From contig JAEUQE010000183.1 of assembly GCA_016789785.1 (NCBI GenBank), positions 1 through 19,133 on the forward strand: DNA of 19,133 nucleotides, given 5' to 3'. Position numbers and translations under genes: made by a program. The DNA is from Bryobacterales bacterium. GTDB taxonomy: Bacteria; Acidobacteriota; Terriglobia; Bryobacterales; Bryobacteraceae. Shown in pieces: positions 8,026 to 14,735 of the stretch. Under the pieces are notes generated by a model that saw only the letters and a program-made list of their open reading frames with translations, was not told where the DNA came from and did no database searches. Numbering within the stretch: position 1 is the stretch's first letter; every line of letters starts with the position of its first letter.

Positions 8026-11000
8026 ATGCGTTTGAACCACCGCCCGGCATTGGCTTCTTTGTGTCTCGGAGCAACGCTCTTTGCCGCCGCCCTATCCGCG
8101 CAGCAGACCGGAGGCAGCATCTTCGGCTACGTCATCGACCCGTCGCAGCGGGTGATTCCTGGCGCCGTAGTGGAGGTTCGGGAAACCTCGCGCAACCTGC
8201 TTCAACGCACCTCCACCGATTCGCAAGGCTTCTTCCGGCTGGCACAATTGCCTGTGGGTGTCTACGAAATCACCGTATCGAAGACCGCGTTCCGCAGCCA
8301 GACCAGCCCGCCGGTTGCTGTCACCGTCGACTCCACTCGCCGTGCCGACTTCCAACTGCCTCTCGAAACCGCATCCATCGCGGTCGAGGTGAACGCCCCG
8401 CTTCTGCAAAGCGATGCCGCGGATTCCGGCGCCGTCATGGAGCGCGCCCGCATTGAGAAGTTGCCGCTCAACCGCCGCAACTTCCTGCAACTCGCACTGC
8501 TCACTGCCGGGGTGCAGCCTCCGGTGCAGGACTCCGAACTCTCCACTCGCGGCACGTTCGCAACCCACGCCAATGGGGCTCGTGAGGAATTCAACAACTT
8601 CCTTCTGGATGGCATCGACAACAACGATCTCTATACCAACCGCTACGTGATGGAGCCCTCGGTGGACACGATCCAGGAGTTCAAGATCACGACAGGCAGT
8701 TACTCCGCCGAGTATGGACGCAGCGGTGGCGCCCAAGTGAACGTAATCACGCGAGGCGGCACCAACGCGTGGCACGGAACCGCGTACGAATACTTCCGCA
8801 ATCGCGCGCTCGACACCTCGAACTACTTCGATGCCGGCACCACCAACAAATACGTGCGCAATCAATTCGGAGGAGTGCTGGGCGGCCCCATTCGCAGGGA
8901 TCGAACGTTCCTCTTCCTCAATGCCGACGCGCTGAAGGAGCGCCGCGGTCTCACCCGCCTCGCCACGGTACCGCTGACCGCCGAACGCAGCGGCGACTTC
9001 GCGCAACGAACCACCGCCGTGCGCGATCCCTTCACGCAGAGGCCATTTCCAGGCAATCTCATCCCCGCCAGCCGCATCAATCGCATCGCACGAAATGTGG
9101 TGAATTTGTTTCCGCTCACGGCCAGCACATCTTCCGCCGGCAACTTCCTCGCACAACCCGTCCTTCGTGAATCATTCGCGCAAGGTGGCGCGCGTGTCGA
9201 CCGGCAGTTGGGCGCCGGCCATTCGCTCACGGTGCGCTATCTCTACGGGCGTCAGGAGTTGTTCGAGCCATACGCCGAAGACTCCACCGACGTTCCCGGC
9301 TTCGGCAGTTCCGTGGAGAACTCCGGCCACAACGCGCTCATTCATCATCAGAAGAGCTTCGGCGCGGGCTTGCTGCACTCGTTACGGCTCGGGTTCAATC
9401 GTGCACCGCGCAAGGCACTTCCGGAAAACTCCGCGCGAAACATCGCCGAAGAGTGGAACGCGCCCTGGCTCGCTGGTATTGATCCGCGATCGAACGGCTA
9501 TCCGTTCTTCAATGTGCAAGGTCTCTCCGCGATCGGCGATGCAACCCCACTGCCGCTAATCCGCTACAACACCACCTATCAACTCATGGAAGATCTCGCG
9601 TGGATTCGCGGCCGTCACGCCGTGAAGTTCGGCTTTCAGGCGCGCAACACGAGAGCCAACGCCAACCTCGACCTGCTCGCACGCGGCTCGCTGTCTTTCA
9701 GCGGCGCAATCTCTGGCGCCGGCTTGAGCGACCTGCTGCTCGGCTTTCCTACCTTCACCCTGCAGGCCAAGCTCGACAATACGCAGACGCTTCGTACCAC
9801 GTCCTACAGCGGCTACGTACAGGATGAGTGGCGAGCCTCACCAAAACTGAGCCTCACCGCCGGGCTTCGCTACGAATACAACACACCGCCCACCGATCCC
9901 TACGACCGCATGAGCGTGCTGCAAGTCGCCACCGGCAACATCGTACGCGTCGGCACACAGGGTGTTTCGCGATCCGGCATCGCCGCCGACCGCAACAACT
10001 TCGCACCTCGCGCGGGCTTCGCATGGAACGTGCGCCCGTCACTTGTCATCCGTGGCGGCTACGGCCTTTACTTCGATAGCGGCATGCTGGTGGTCGCTTC
10101 CTCGCAATACTTCAATCCGCCGTACTTCACGCTGCGCGCCTTCTTCCCCACGGCCACATCGTTCCTCAGCCTCGATAATCCGTTTCCCGCCCAAGGCGGC
10201 ATCTCACCTGTATCGCCCAGCACGCTGAATCCCGATTTCTCCACGGGCAGCGTCCAACACTGGAGCTTCGGCGCACAACAGCAATGGAGCAACTCGACCA
10301 CGCTCAGCGTCTTCTACGCGGGATCCAAGGGCACTCATCTCGTCCGTTCGCGCGACATCAATCAAGCACCACCCGCTCCGGGCGACGTTGCCCCACGCCG
10401 CCCCAATCCCCGCTTCGGCGGAACCGTCTTTATTGAGAGTGCCGCGAATTCAAACTACCATTCGATGCAGGCGACGTTCGATCACCGTTTCTCACGGCGC
10501 ATCTCGTTGCTCTACGCCTACACTTGGTCGAAGTCGATTGACGATACCTCCGCATTCCTCAGCACGAAGCCCGACAAGAACTTCCCGCAGAACAGTTACG
10601 ACTTCCGGGCCGAACGTGGCGTCTCCAGCTTCGATATCGGACATCGCTCCGCGACATCACTACTCGTGTCACTGCCCTATCGCCTCGAGCTGCGAACCAT
10701 CGGCATCGTGCAAGGCGGGCAGGCGTTCACTCCACTGCTTCGCTTCGACAACAGCAACACCGGCAACACGGGCGGCAACTTCGGCTCCGACCGGCCCAAC
10801 GTGCTGCGCAAGCCGGATTATCCAAAGACTCCCGATCGCTGGTTCGATCCCGGCGCCTTTTCCGTGCCCGCGCGCTTCACCTTCGGCAACGCTGGACGCA
10901 ATGTCTTGCGAGGTCCGGGCTTCGCTACTGTCGACACATCCCTCGCGCGAGGCTTCCGTCTCCGCGAACGCGTCAACGCCACACTGGAACTGCAAGTCTA

Positions 11001-11127
11001 CAATCTGCTGAACCGCACGAACTTCGATTTGCCGGAGAGATTCGCCGATGAGCCGTCGACGTTCGGAAGGATTTTTTCGGCCAAGGCGCCGAGACAGGTT
11101 CAACTGGGGTTGCGGATCGGGTTTTAA
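8026..11127 (+). CDS. Oar-type TonB-dependent receptor with carboxypeptidase-regulatory domain
   Basis: Outer-membrane barrel of 1033 residues, of the type greatly expanded in Acidobacteriota and thought to import large or complex organic ligands. A signal peptide ends near residue 25 (ALSA/QQ). It is followed by a carboxypeptidase-regulatory-like beta-sandwich (about 28-112: GGSIFGYVIDPSQRVIPGA, then DSQGFFRLAQLPVGVYEI). Next is a plug domain (about 115-240: LPLNRRNFLQLALLTAGV, FLLDGIDNND, GRSGGAQVNVITRGG). The remainder is beta-strand-rich and ends LGLRIGF with a terminal Phe, the usual outer-membrane assembly signal. The ATG at 8026, 2 bases after the oxidoreductase stop, is preferred because it begins the signal peptide; the frame is open further upstream but only inside the previous gene. 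It closes the plus-strand series and would give ligand entry for the enzymes upstream. Confidence 0.92.
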   Translation: MRLNHRPALASLCLGATLFAAALSAQQTGGSIFGYVIDPSQRVIPGAVVEVRETSRNLLQRTSTDSQGFFRLAQLPVGVYEITVSKTAFRSQTSPPVAVTVDSTRRADFQLPLETASIAVEVNAPLLQSDAADSGAVMERARIEKLPLNRRNFLQLALLTAGVQPPVQDSELSTRGTFATHANGAREEFNNFLLDGIDNNDLYTNRYVMEPSVDTIQEFKITTGSYSAEYGRSGGAQVNVITRGGTNAWHGTAYEYFRNRALDTSNYFDAGTTNKYVRNQFGGVLGGPIRRDRTFLFLNADALKERRGLTRLATVPLTAERSGDFAQRTTAVRDPFTQRPFPGNLIPASRINRIARNVVNLFPLTASTSSAGNFLAQPVLRESFAQGGARVDRQLGAGHSLTVRYLYGRQELFEPYAEDSTDVPGFGSSVENSGHNALIHHQKSFGAGLLHSLRLGFNRAPRKALPENSARNIAEEWNAPWLAGIDPRSNGYPFFNVQGLSAIGDATPLPLIRYNTTYQLMEDLAWIRGRHAVKFGFQARNTRANANLDLLARGSLSFSGAISGAGLSDLLLGFPTFTLQAKLDNTQTLRTTSYSGYVQDEWRASPKLSLTAGLRYEYNTPPTDPYDRMSVLQVATGNIVRVGTQGVSRSGIAADRNNFAPRAGFAWNVRPSLVIRGGYGLYFDSGMLVVASSQYFNPPYFTLRAFFPTATSFLSLDNPFPAQGGISPVSPSTLNPDFSTGSVQHWSFGAQQQWSNSTTLSVFYAGSKGTHLVRSRDINQAPPAPGDVAPRRPNPRFGGTVFIESAANSNYHSMQATFDHRFSRRISLLYAYTWSKSIDDTSAFLSTKPDKNFPQNSYDFRAERGVSSFDIGHRSATSLLVSLPYRLELRTIGIVQGGQAFTPLLRFDNSNTGNTGGNFGSDRPNVLRKPDYPKTPDRWFDPGAFSVPARFTFGNAGRNVLRGPGFATVDTSLARGFRLRERVNATLELQVYNLLNRTNFDLPERFADEPSTFGRIFSAKAPRQVQLGLRIGF

Positions 11128-11192
11128 GCCGGCGTTCCCGAGAGATCCGCGCGGCGCTACTCCGAAACAGCGTACTCGGAAAGTGCGCCGTA

Positions 11193-11222
11193 TTGGCGCG
11201 GGCTGGCCGGATTCGTGATAAT
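11193..11222 (+). promoter_or_regulatory. Putative sigma-70-type promoter of the VapBC module
   Basis: TTGGCG at 11193-11198 and GATAAT at 11217-11222 are separated by 18 bases, matching a -35/-10 pair at 4 of 6 and 5 of 6 consensus positions. The pair lies in the 112-base gap after the TonB receptor gene and 17 bases before the antitoxin start, where a toxin-antitoxin promoter is expected. It is a match by eye only. Confidence 0.45.
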
Positions 11223-11224
11223 CA

Positions 11225-11234
11225 AGGAAGAAGG
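11225..11234 (+). promoter_or_regulatory. Ribosome binding site of the VapB-like antitoxin
   Basis: The purine-rich run AGGAAGAAGG ends 5 bases before the ATG at 11240. It fixes this start and predicts efficient antitoxin translation, as is usual for the first gene of such modules. Confidence 0.6.
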
Positions 11235-11239
11235 CCTAC

Positions 11240-11509
11240 ATGTCGGTCGAAGAAGCCATTCTCAATGCTGTACGAGAGCTCCCCGTCGACAAGCAACAGG
11301 AGATCTTGAGCCACGCCACTCGCCTGCGCGATGAGGCTGCCCCGAAGAAGCCATTCCGAAGTATCAAGGGTATCCTGGCGGACCGGGGGATTTCGATTTC
11401 GGATGAGGACATTGACGGGGCGAGGCATGAGATGTGGAAGGACTTCCCGAGGGAAGACATCGGATGGCTGCGGCCCTCGCCGACACTCACACAATCCTCT
11501 GGTAGCTGA
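11240..11509 (+). CDS. VapB-type antitoxin (DUF2281-like) with run-on C-terminus
   Basis: An 89-residue acidic/basic small protein. Residues 1-35 (MSVEEAILNAVRELPVDKQQ, then EILSHATRLRDEAAP) form the helical segment typical of DUF2281-type antitoxins. The C-terminal toxin-binding part has RSIKGILADRGISISDEDID and EMWKDFPREDI. Related antitoxins usually stop directly after FPREDI and overlap the toxin ATG by a base. Here the codon after ATC is GGA (11462-11464) where TGA would give exactly that overlap, and the frame runs on for 15 more residues (GWLRPSPTLTQSSGS) to a TGA at 11507-11509, reading over the toxin start. The expected role is to bind and neutralise the PIN toxin encoded next and to repress the shared promoter. 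The next gene is damaged, so the antitoxin may now be an orphan. Confidence 0.78.
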   Translation: MSVEEAILNAVRELPVDKQQEILSHATRLRDEAAPKKPFRSIKGILADRGISISDEDIDGARHEMWKDFPREDIGWLRPSPTLTQSSGS

Positions 11510-11850
11510 CGGCAGACGCAAGGATCTCACACACCGCCACGGCAATCCTGGACAACGCAACAGCGGCGGGCGATCCCATATTCGTTTCCGCGATCACAAT
11601 GGTGGAGATCCAATACCTTGTCGAAAAGGGACGCCTCAGCGCCGGCGACCAACGAATCGTGCTCTCGGCCGTCGACGATGTTCAGAATCCCGTGCGCCTT
11701 GTACCGGTGGACCGAGCCGTTGTAGACGGGCTACGCCAAGTCAACCGGGATGAAGTTCCCGACATGCCTGACCGAGTGATCGCCGCAGCCGCTGTCGCGT
11801 TTGGTGTACCGCTTCTGAGCCGTGACGGTAAGATCCGCGCGAACCAATAG
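11464..11850 (+). pseudogene. VapC-like PIN-domain toxin interrupted by an in-frame amber codon
   Basis: Reading from ATG 11464 gives a PIN-domain ribonuclease of the VapC type, 128 codons, except that codon 14 is TAG (11503-11505) inside the TILW-x-L motif where relatives commonly have Tyr. All four acidic positions that would hold the catalytic metal are present: D7 (ADTHTILW), E48 (SAITMVEIQYL), D103 (PDMPDRVIAAAAV) and D121 (LLSRDG). The rest of the frame is clean to a TAG at 11848-11850, with no other stop or frameshift. An internal ATG at 11599 (inside ITMVEI) would give only 83 residues without D7. So the toxin is probably a very recent knock-out, or the stop is a sequencing error or is suppressed. 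It overlaps the antitoxin by 46 bases. Confidence 0.82.
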
Positions 11851-11871
11851 ATCCCATCGATCTCCTCGCCG

Positions 11872-11877
11872 TATACT
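11872..11877 (+). promoter_or_regulatory. Possible -10 element before the second toxin-antitoxin pair
   Basis: TATACT matches the -10 consensus at 5 of 6 positions and lies 11 bases before ATG 11889 (17 before ATG 11895). No convincing -35 hexamer is visible. It would give the PemK-type module its own promoter rather than dependence on the VapBC promoter. Confidence 0.35.
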
Positions 11878-11888
11878 GGGACAGGGCT

Positions 11889-12086
11889 ATGGAAATGCAA
11901 CTAAACGAGCGAGAAACCTCTCTGTTGAACGCCTTTCGCCGCCTACCTCCAGGCACAGCTACAGAGTTGTCCGCGCTCATCGAGCGACTAGCGGACCTCG
12001 CTCCGAACCATCGGATTGACTGGTCGGATTCCTGGTCCGACGAGGACCTGGACGAGTTTCAGGTCCGCCTCGCTACGACGCTTTGA
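11889..12086 (+). CDS. Small antitoxin-like protein upstream of a PemK/MazF toxin
   Basis: A 65-residue protein I do not recognise as a named family. It begins MEMQLNERETSLLNAFRRLP, has a helical Leu-rich segment (ELSALIERLADLAP) and ends with a Trp/Asp/Glu-rich acidic tail (RIDWSDSWSDEDLDEF). An N-terminal helix-forming part and an acidic, disordered-looking tail are the usual layout of MazE/PemI-type antitoxins, and the next gene is a PemK/MazF toxin 24 bases downstream, so an antitoxin role is inferred from context. CAGGG at 11882-11886 is too close to ATG 11889 (2 bases) but well spaced (8 bases) for the second ATG at 11895, so a 63-residue product is equally likely. Confidence 0.65.
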   Translation: MEMQLNERETSLLNAFRRLPPGTATELSALIERLADLAPNHRIDWSDSWSDEDLDEFQVRLATTL

Positions 12087-12110
12087 AACTGAGGAATCAG
12101 AGGACAAGGA

Positions 12111-12431
12111 TTGAAGCCAGGCGATGTGGTGGTTGGCGTTCTGGTTGGAGCCCACGAAACCAAGGTCCGGCCGGCCGTGGTTGCGAGCGCTACCTACCTC
12201 TCTGAACGTCCGGATGCCGTCGTCGGTATCCTGACCACGAAGTCTCCCAAACCGCCGGGCGCCACGGACTACATCTTGCTCGACTGGGGATTTTCGGGAC
12301 TCCGCGCGCAGCCCTGCTTCCGGGCATGCGTGCTGACCGTCCGCCGGTCAGAGTTGACCGTAATCGGACGTCTGTCCGACCGCGATTGGGAAGCCATCAA
12401 ACGCTGCGTCCGCGCAGCGTTTGCGATTTGA
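12111..12431 (+). CDS. PemK/MazF family toxin (endoribonuclease)
   Basis: A 106-residue protein with the MazF/PemK fold, mRNA interferases that cleave RNA and stop growth when unopposed. Visible family features: the N-terminal MKPGDVVVGVLVGAHETK followed by VRPAVVASATYLS (the conserved R-P-A/V-V strand), a central strand VVGILTTK, then DYILLDWGFSGLRAQPCF resembling the L-x-DW-x-x-A/S-G-L motif of this subgroup, and a closing VIGRLSDRDWEAIKR helix. The start is TTG at 12111: AGAGGA at 12099-12104 is spaced 6 bases before it and there is no ATG nearby. No lesion is seen, so this module, unlike the VapBC pair before it, looks functional. The catalytic residues cannot be confirmed by eye. Confidence 0.83.
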   Translation: MKPGDVVVGVLVGAHETKVRPAVVASATYLSERPDAVVGILTTKSPKPPGATDYILLDWGFSGLRAQPCFRACVLTVRRSELTVIGRLSDRDWEAIKRCVRAAFAI

Positions 12432-12478
12432 TCCACCTGCCGGGCTGCGGTCTACGCCGGAAAGAGCCGTCTGCGGAA

Positions 12479-12498
12479 GGCATCGGGATACCGATGCC
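12479..12498. terminator. Stem-loop between convergent genes (possible bidirectional terminator)
   Basis: GGCATCGG (12479-12486) and CCGATGCC (12491-12498) form a perfect 8-base stem around the loop GATA. It lies in the 105-base gap between the PemK-type toxin (ends 12431) and the convergent secreted-protein gene (ends 12537). Neither side has a U-tract, so it is not a canonical intrinsic terminator; Rho-dependent ending, an RNA-stability element or a protein-binding palindrome remain possible. Confidence 0.4.
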
Positions 12499-12536
12499 CT
12501 CAGAAAGTCTCACTGCTCCGATCCGCGCGCACCAGC

Positions 12537-12842
12537 CTACTCGCTGTAGGCAATGCTGTCGATCTCGATCGTGTCGCCCGTCACCTTACCCGACACCTTC
12601 ACCTTCTTATCGAGAAATTTCGCGGCCTTGGCGGTGTCGCTGACCTTGTAGACCTTCTGGTCCTTCTCGGTCACAAACACAGCCTTCGCTCCACCCTTGA
12701 TGCAGGCGGACGCGCAATCACGAGCACCCTTGTCGTTGCTGGCGTTGGCGGCGCCGCAGGAACTGTCACTGATCCAGCCCGTCATCTCTCCGGCGGAGAG
12801 TACGGATCCCAGAAGAATCGTGGCGAGAAAAGCTTTCTTCAT
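12537..12842 (-). CDS. Small secreted protein, DUF5818-like
   Basis: A 101-residue exported protein of unknown role. Residues 1-18 or so (MKKAFLATILLGSVLSAGEM) form a Sec signal peptide. The mature part starts with GWISDSSCG, has Cys residues in SSCG, DCASAC (three in all after the signal) and a beta-rich C-terminal half (AVFVTEKDQKVYKVSD, then KKVKVSGKVTGDTIEIDSI), compatible with an OB-like barrel. This pattern resembles a small secreted family frequent in Acidobacteriota (I believe DUF5818). An upstream in-frame ATG at 12893 would add 17 residues ahead of the signal peptide, so the ATG at 12842 is chosen. The gene is convergent with the toxin gene and divergent from the DUF1963-like gene, with an 83-base shared upstream region. 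Confidence 0.72.
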   Translation of the reverse strand: MKKAFLATILLGSVLSAGEMTGWISDSSCGAANASNDKGARDCASACIKGGAKAVFVTEKDQKVYKVSDTAKAAKFLDKKVKVSGKVTGDTIEIDSIAYSE

Positions 12843-12883
12843 AACTCTCAGATTAGCAGGACGGGCGCACCCCTGCCCAACCT

Positions 12884-12889
12884 TACAAT
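12884..12889 (+). promoter_or_regulatory. Possible -10 element for the DUF1963-like gene
   Basis: TACAAT lies in the divergent gap between the small secreted protein and the DUF1963-like gene, inside the string CCTTACAATT. The same core, CCTACAATT, occurs before thiG at 13911-13919, which raises the chance that both are promoter elements. No clear -35 is seen. A nine-codon reading frame (ATG 12898 to TAA 12922-12924) lies between it and the gene start. Confidence 0.35.
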
Positions 12890-12931
12890 TCACACCTATG
12901 GCCGCGCGCGGACACAGCCGATAAAATGTGT

Positions 12932-13885
12932 ATGAGAGGCATCACCAGAAGAACCCTCCTGGGAACGCCGTTGCTGCTTCCTGCCTCCGCGCAGACGCCG
13001 CAACGCATGTCTCCTACTCCGCCACCGCCCATTGACCGGCATGCCTACATGGCCGACTTGCGCCAGTTCGAGCGTGTCGCCATCCGTCTGCTGCCATGCC
13101 CCGCCACGAAGCCGCTGCCCTTGGATGCGAGCAAGATCGGCGGCATGATTCTCTGGCCCAAGGCAGAGCCATGGCCAGCCACGCGCAACTGGAAACACAC
13201 GCCGGTTCTCCAGATCCGCAAGGACGATGTTCCCGAAGTGCCCTTCCCCGCCGGCATGGATCTGCTGCAGATCCTGTGGCCGCCGAAGTTTGAAGCCCTT
13301 CAGAAAGGGTACGACCGTTACAATAACCATCTGGTTGCCGCCACCGTGAAATGGCGCAGGCTGATTCCCGATGCTCTCTGCCTCACGGATCTGCCCTCAG
13401 GCATTGATGCGGATGCTGGCCTCACTCCCGCGGAATGCGTCCTCCAACCGCAGCGCGTCGTCGAGTATCCCACCAGCATGGACGACGTCTTCGGCCACGA
13501 TTTCGATTGGGATAGCCTGCCCGTCCCCGCTGCCCACCGCCAGCACAATCCGAACTTCCGCGTTTTCTGGGACGCGCATCTCTCCGCCGCGCCCGGCACG
13601 AAACTCATGGGCTGGGGCCAGTGGCTCCAGGACGGTCAGTTCCATCCGCACTGCCCTCAATGCAATCGTAAGACCCGCCTGCTTGCCTCGATTGCGAGCC
13701 TGGAGTTCGACGACGTGGGCGATCTCCGCTGGGGAGCACCCTACCTGTCGTTGCCCCCGTCGAAACAGAAGGGTCCTTTGCACGACTACGCGGGACTTCA
13801 GATCGCGGGCAGCGGCGTGGTCTACGTGCACTACTGCCCAACCTGCCCATCGCGTCCCACTGTGAGCACCATGCAGTTCACCTGA
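12932..13885 (+). CDS. DUF1963/YwqG-like protein with Tat-type leader and Cys4 site
   Basis: A 317-residue protein from ATG 12932 (an alternative ATG at 12926 adds two residues). The leader MRGITRRTLLGTPLLLPASA has a twin-arginine motif and an ASA/Q cleavage site, suggesting Tat export or a lipid-free secreted form. The body resembles the DUF1963 (YwqG) family, function unknown: SKIGGMILWPKAEPWP, then PVLQIRKDDVPEVPFPAG and DLLQILWPP, then a late GTKLMGWGQWLQ segment. CPQC (HPHCPQCNRK) and CPTC (YVHYCPTCPSRP) form a likely zinc ribbon near residues 244 and 305. It is followed by thiG after 39 bases, though with a separate promoter-like box. I can name the family only tentatively and assign no function. 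Confidence 0.65.
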   Translation: MRGITRRTLLGTPLLLPASAQTPQRMSPTPPPPIDRHAYMADLRQFERVAIRLLPCPATKPLPLDASKIGGMILWPKAEPWPATRNWKHTPVLQIRKDDVPEVPFPAGMDLLQILWPPKFEALQKGYDRYNNHLVAATVKWRRLIPDALCLTDLPSGIDADAGLTPAECVLQPQRVVEYPTSMDDVFGHDFDWDSLPVPAAHRQHNPNFRVFWDAHLSAAPGTKLMGWGQWLQDGQFHPHCPQCNRKTRLLASIASLEFDDVGDLRWGAPYLSLPPSKQKGPLHDYAGLQIAGSGVVYVHYCPTCPSRPTVSTMQFT

Positions 13886-13912
13886 TCGAAGTGCCGCCAC
13901 CGCGCCTTGGCC

Positions 13913-13918
13913 TACAAT
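13913..13918 (+). promoter_or_regulatory. Possible -10 element of thiG (leaderless or short-leader transcript)
   Basis: TACAAT ends 6 bases before the thiG ATG at 13925, so a transcript starting at the usual distance would begin at or next to the start codon. Between them is TGAGGT, which is too close to the ATG for a normal Shine-Dalgarno sequence. No -35 hexamer is evident. Confidence 0.35.
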
Positions 13919-13924
13919 TGAGGT

Positions 13925-14701
13925 ATGTCTGATCGCATCGTAATCGCCGGAAGAGAGTTCCGCTCTCGTCTCTTCGTGGGTACAGGCAAGTATCGCAGCC
14001 ATCAGGAAATGGCGCGTTGTCACGAAGCCTCCGGCGCCGAAGTGGTAACGGTCGCATTGCGGCGCGTCAACCTCACGGACAAGTCGAAGGAATCCCTGCT
14101 CGATTACATTGACCGCTCGAAGTACTTTCTGCTGCCGAACACGGCCGGCTGCTACAACGTGGAAGAAGCGTTGCGCACCGCACGTCTTGCGCGCGAACTC
14201 GGCCTCTCCGATTGGGTGAAGCTCGAAGTGATCGGCGATGAGCGCACCCTGTTCCCCGACAATGAAGGACTCCTCGAAGCCACTCGCATCCTGGTGAAGG
14301 AGGGCTTCACCGTGCTGCCCTACACCAACGACGATCTCATCAATGCGCGCAAACTCGTCGACGCGGGCGCCGCGGCGGTGATGCCTTTGGCCGCGCCCAT
14401 CGGCTCCGGGCTCGGCATCCAGAACGTCAACAATCTGCGCATCATTCGCGAGATGATCACGTCCGTTCCGCTCATCGTCGATGCCGGCGTCGGCACTGCT
14501 TCCGATGTGGCGATCGCGATGGAGCTTGGCTTCGAAGGCGTTCTGCTGAATACCGCCATCGCAGCCGCCGAGGATGCCGTCAAAATGGCCGAAGCGATGA
14601 AACTCGGCGTCGAGGCAGGCCGGCTCGCCTATCTGGCAGGCCGCATGCCCAAGAAACTCTACGCAACCGCAAGCAGCCCCGTTGAAGGTGTGGTCCGCTA
14701 A
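13925..14701 (+). CDS. thiG: Thiazole synthase ThiG
   Basis: ThiG makes the thiazole phosphate ring of thiamine from 1-deoxy-D-xylulose 5-phosphate, ThiS thiocarboxylate sulfur and dehydroglycine, in the cytoplasm. The 258-residue TIM-barrel protein has the typical length and motifs: [12 protein letters not shown] at the N-terminus, VALRRVNL, the [13 protein letters not shown] block, [15 protein letters not shown] with K99 as the likely Schiff-base lysine, [32 protein letters not shown] and a phosphate-binding [14 protein letters not shown]. ThiS, ThiO or ThiH are not beside it, unlike many genomes; its neighbours are unrelated. No TPP riboswitch is possible in the 39-base upstream gap. It faces the STAND gene convergently with 34 bases between. 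Confidence 0.95.
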   Translation: MSDRIVIAGREFRSRLFVGTGKYRSHQEMARCHEASGAEVVTVALRRVNLTDKSKESLLDYIDRSKYFLLPNTAGCYNVEEALRTARLARELGLSDWVKLEVIGDERTLFPDNEGLLEATRILVKEGFTVLPYTNDDLINARKLVDAGAAAVMPLAAPIGSGLGIQNVNNLRIIREMITSVPLIVDAGVGTASDVAIAMELGFEGVLLNTAIAAAEDAVKMAEAMKLGVEAGRLAYLAGRMPKKLYATASSPVEGVVR

Positions 14702-14735
14702 CAGCCGCAGTGCGCCGCGGCATGCCTCCGCGCGC

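Noticed and set aside
8092..9156. Minus-strand open frame of 354 codons inside the TonB receptor gene
   Set aside because: Antisense to a complete receptor; composition follows from the GC-rich codon use of the real gene.
12898..12924. Nine-codon reading frame (ATG...TAA) just before the DUF1963-like gene
   Set aside because: Too short to support; no ribosome binding site and no attenuator-like hairpins or repeated codons.
14704..14721. GCCGC...GCGGC inverted repeat between thiG and the STAND gene as a terminator
   Set aside because: Only a 5-base stem with an 8-base loop and no T-run; expected by chance in GC-rich sequence.
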